Shown: in pieces, positions 47,508 to 48,701 of the stretch
How positions within the stretch are numbered: position 1 is the first letter of the stretch
Layout of the letters: every line of letters begins with the position of its first letter
Assembly: GCA_003598085.1 (NCBI GenBank)
Contig: QZKU01000022.1
Span: 1 to 48,701, forward strand
Direction of reading: 5' to 3'
DNA from: Candidatus Abyssobacteria bacterium SURF_5
Lineage (GTDB): Bacteria; Abyssobacteria; SURF-5
DNA: 48,701 nucleotides
Made by a program: the position numbers and the translations under genes
Notes under the pieces: generated by a model
The model's input: only the letters and a program-made list of their open reading frames with translations
What the model was told of the DNA's origin: nothing
The model's database searches: none

Positions 47508-48048
47508 GAAATTACCTCCGTCGGCCGGGTACTGCCGGGGAATATATGATGAGAAAGATTCTTTGGGTGTCGCCGCCGTTTGAGCCGCCGCTCAGTGATC
47601 AATCGGCTTTAGCCGCCATTCCTCAGCCGCAGCCGAAAAATCGATATCGGACATGGAAAAGATTGAATACAAAGGTGAGCTATTTTATCGGTAATTCAAT
47701 TTCTTTGTCAAGTTTTTTCTGCTCGGAAAACCGCCGCCCCACGCCCGCTCATTGCCCGCGCGTTCGCCCGAATAGCATAACCAATTCGTTGCTGCATGGC
47801 AGTCATTCCAGCTCGAGGGAAACCATTTTTTTCTTGCAGGTCCTGCGGCTGAAAATTCGGTCGACTGGAGAGGATCTTGACGGAGACATCTCTTTTTCTG
47901 CAAACCTGCCTCGTCAGGCGCTCCATAAAAGACTTGACTAGGCAGGAATGGAATGAATAAGGAATCTGCGGTTGGGATTTCTATCCCGCTTCAGAAGATA
48001 TTACAAAGTCGGGTATTTGTGAAGGATGCGCTTTCGGACAAGCACCGG
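47508..48048. other. non-coding gap with the locus promoter
   Basis: Open frames here (for example 47546-47941 on the plus strand) show no protein-like composition or ribosome sites. The stretch holds the sigma-70 promoter at 47682-47711 and its long leader on the minus strand. The part from 47712 to 48048 shows nothing I recognise. Confidence 0.5.
47682..47711 (-). promoter_or_regulatory. sigma-70-type promoter of the polysaccharide locus
   Basis: On the minus strand a perfect TTGACA (47706-47711), an 18-base spacer and TAAAAT (47682-47687) precede the export lipoprotein. The predicted start near 47675 leaves a leader of about 170 bases, long enough for RNA-level control. I found no convincing ops/JUMPstart sequence in that leader. 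Confidence 0.65.
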
Positions 48049-48133
48049 TGCCGGAGGAGGGAATCGAACCCTCATGGTGCCAAGCACCGGGGGATTTTGA
48101 GTCCCCTGCGTCTACCAGTTCCACCACTCCGGC
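48049..48133 (-). tRNA. tRNA-Leu (anticodon CAA)
   Basis: An 85-base cloverleaf on the minus strand. The acceptor stem GCCGGAG/CTCCGGC is perfect. The anticodon stem GGGGA/TCCCC encloses the loop CTCAAAA, giving anticodon CAA (reads UUG). A long variable arm with GTGC/GCAC, as expected for a type II tRNA, and a T-arm with GGTTCGATTCC follow. The 3' CCA is not encoded; ACCG follows the acceptor stem. Confidence 0.95.
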
Positions 48134-48455
48134 TGTTGTCTGGTAATTCAAAAATAGCAAAAACGGGAGCGGTTTGTCAATTTTTCCAGCCCAAGGTCCA
48201 AAGCATGCCCCGGACCTGATCAGGGGTCCAACCTCGAAAGTAGAAAAAGAAGACAGTCCGCTGCGGATAGGGCAGATTTTTTGAATCAATAAAATGATCC
48301 CGAGACCGGATTCTCGAGATATTAAAGAGTTCAGGAAAAAGAAGAGGAATGGCGGGAAGAAGAGGTAAAGCAATGCGTCAAGAGAAGACTTGGCCCGGAA
48401 TCTTTCTGTCATTTCTAAATATTGCACCGCAAGACCTGCCCTCGCTTTCATTGCC
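48134..48455. other. intergenic stretch with nothing recognised
   Basis: No frame here has a convincing start and composition. A minus-strand frame across 47981-48490 reads through the tRNA gene and is not a gene. I see no promoter or repeat with confidence. Confidence 0.4.
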
Positions 48456-48614
48456 TTATGAGCGGGCGACGGCGATCCCCTTCTGCTCAATTACCCGGAG
48501 CGCTTTCTCGGGGCTCATCGACCAGATGATGATGGATACTGGAATATCCGTCCTGGTATGCCAATACTTAATGCCTTTGGAAAACAAATGCCTTTTGAAC
48601 GTTGAGCTCCTCAC
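48456..48614 (-). CDS. possible small protein of 52 residues
   Basis: A GTG-initiated frame (RSSTFKRHLFSKGIKYWHTRTDIP, then VSIIIWSMSPEKALRVIEQKGIAVARS) overlaps the end of the transposase fragment by four bases. The C-terminal half has a protein-like helical pattern. There is no family match I recognise and no ribosome site. It may be a remnant or chance frame. Confidence 0.25.
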   Translation of the reverse strand: MRSSTFKRHLFSKGIKYWHTRTDIPVSIIIWSMSPEKALRVIEQKGIAVARS

Positions 48615-48700
48615 AAGAATTTGTGGGTTAATTGTGGCATAGGAAGGTCTCCGAGCACGTGATAAAGGGCAAGCGAAAAGGTTTCAAATGTGCGGTAGCC
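48611..48700 (-). pseudogene. probable transposase C-terminal fragment, cut by the window edge
   Basis: The frame enters from beyond the window and ends at a TGA at 48611-48613. The 29 visible residues (GYRTFETFSLALYHVLGD, then LPMPQLTHKFL) resemble the C-terminal end of ISL3-type DDE transposases, where a G-[FY]-R-x-F-E motif is common. Whether the full gene is intact cannot be seen here. No terminal repeat is identified within the window. Confidence 0.4.
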
Positions 48701-48701
48701 G

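Noticed and set aside
47508-47680. ops/JUMPstart element for RfaH in the leader of the polysaccharide locus
   Set aside because: The closest sequence on the minus strand (GGCGGCTAAAG) departs from the GGCGGTAG core.
47546-47941. 131-codon plus-strand open frame
   Set aside because: It has an unnatural Ser/Pro/Arg-rich composition and covers the promoter of the opposite strand; no motifs are seen.
47981-48490. 169-codon minus-strand open frame
   Set aside because: It reads through the tRNA-Leu gene; the VVELVDAGDSKSPG-type text is the usual false translation of that tRNA.
1-48701. CRISPR array or restriction/anti-phage system
   Set aside because: I saw no regularly spaced direct repeats, no cas genes and no restriction or modification motifs on either strand.

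Overview
The window looks like chromosome from a free-living Gram-negative bacterium. It carries an outer-membrane polysaccharide export lipoprotein, a Wzx flippase, a Wzy-type polymerase and a Wzz-type chain-length protein. Gene content (a sigma-54 activator, two B12-type radical SAM proteins, four alkaline-phosphatase-superfamily proteins, lysine 2,3-aminomutase) resembles deltaproteobacteria-like or uncultivated candidate-phylum genomes, but the sequence alone does not fix the lineage. Genes are dense and mostly on the minus strand. Base composition is moderately GC-rich, with a clearly AT-richer block at about 18.2-26 kb.

Layout. (1) Positions 1-950 hold a phage packaging fragment: a partial terminase small subunit and a GpA-type large subunit that breaks off at its Walker B motif, where composition changes abruptly. 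(2) Positions 1109-4483 (plus strand) hold a hypothetical protein, an amidohydrolase-2 family protein and glycogen synthase. (3) Positions 4562-13689 (minus strand) hold the most unusual unit. A sigma-54 activator with a degenerate receiver is followed by a near-consensus -24/-12 promoter, a small protein, lysine 2,3-aminomutase, two different ATP-grasp ligases, a GNAT acetyltransferase and a GNAT-histone-deacetylase fusion. After an intrinsic terminator comes an MFS transporter. The biosynthetic genes overlap or abut, so they probably form one pathway. My inference is formation of beta-lysine, acetylation, amide ligation and deacetylation to give a beta-lysine-containing small molecule, possibly exported by the MFS protein. 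(4) Positions 14093-16203 (plus strand) hold an SGNH/DltD-like membrane-anchored protein and a WbpG-like sugar amidotransferase.

(5) Positions 16262-47507 (minus strand) form a co-directional cell-surface polysaccharide locus of about 31 kb. It starts from a good sigma-70 promoter before the Wza-type export lipoprotein. It then encodes two B12-type radical SAM proteins, a GNAT, Wzx, a PIG-L/LmbE deacetylase, a WecG/TagA glycosyltransferase, six GT4-type glycosyltransferases (two adjacent ones are recent duplicates), two type-I-phosphodiesterase-like proteins, two membrane-anchored sulfatase-fold proteins with Thr in place of the sulfatase Cys, a GT-C family glycosyltransferase, a GH39-like hydrolase, Wzy, Wzz, a methyltransferase and two tiny membrane proteins. 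No initiating phosphoglycosyltransferase and no Wzc-type tyrosine kinase domain is present, so those steps must be encoded elsewhere. A palindrome-bearing mobile-like repeat with 19-bp terminal inverted repeats interrupts the locus at 38.9-39.1 kb.

(6) Positions 47.5-48.7 kb hold a mostly non-coding stretch, a tRNA-Leu(CAA) gene and a probable transposase C-terminal fragment at the window edge.
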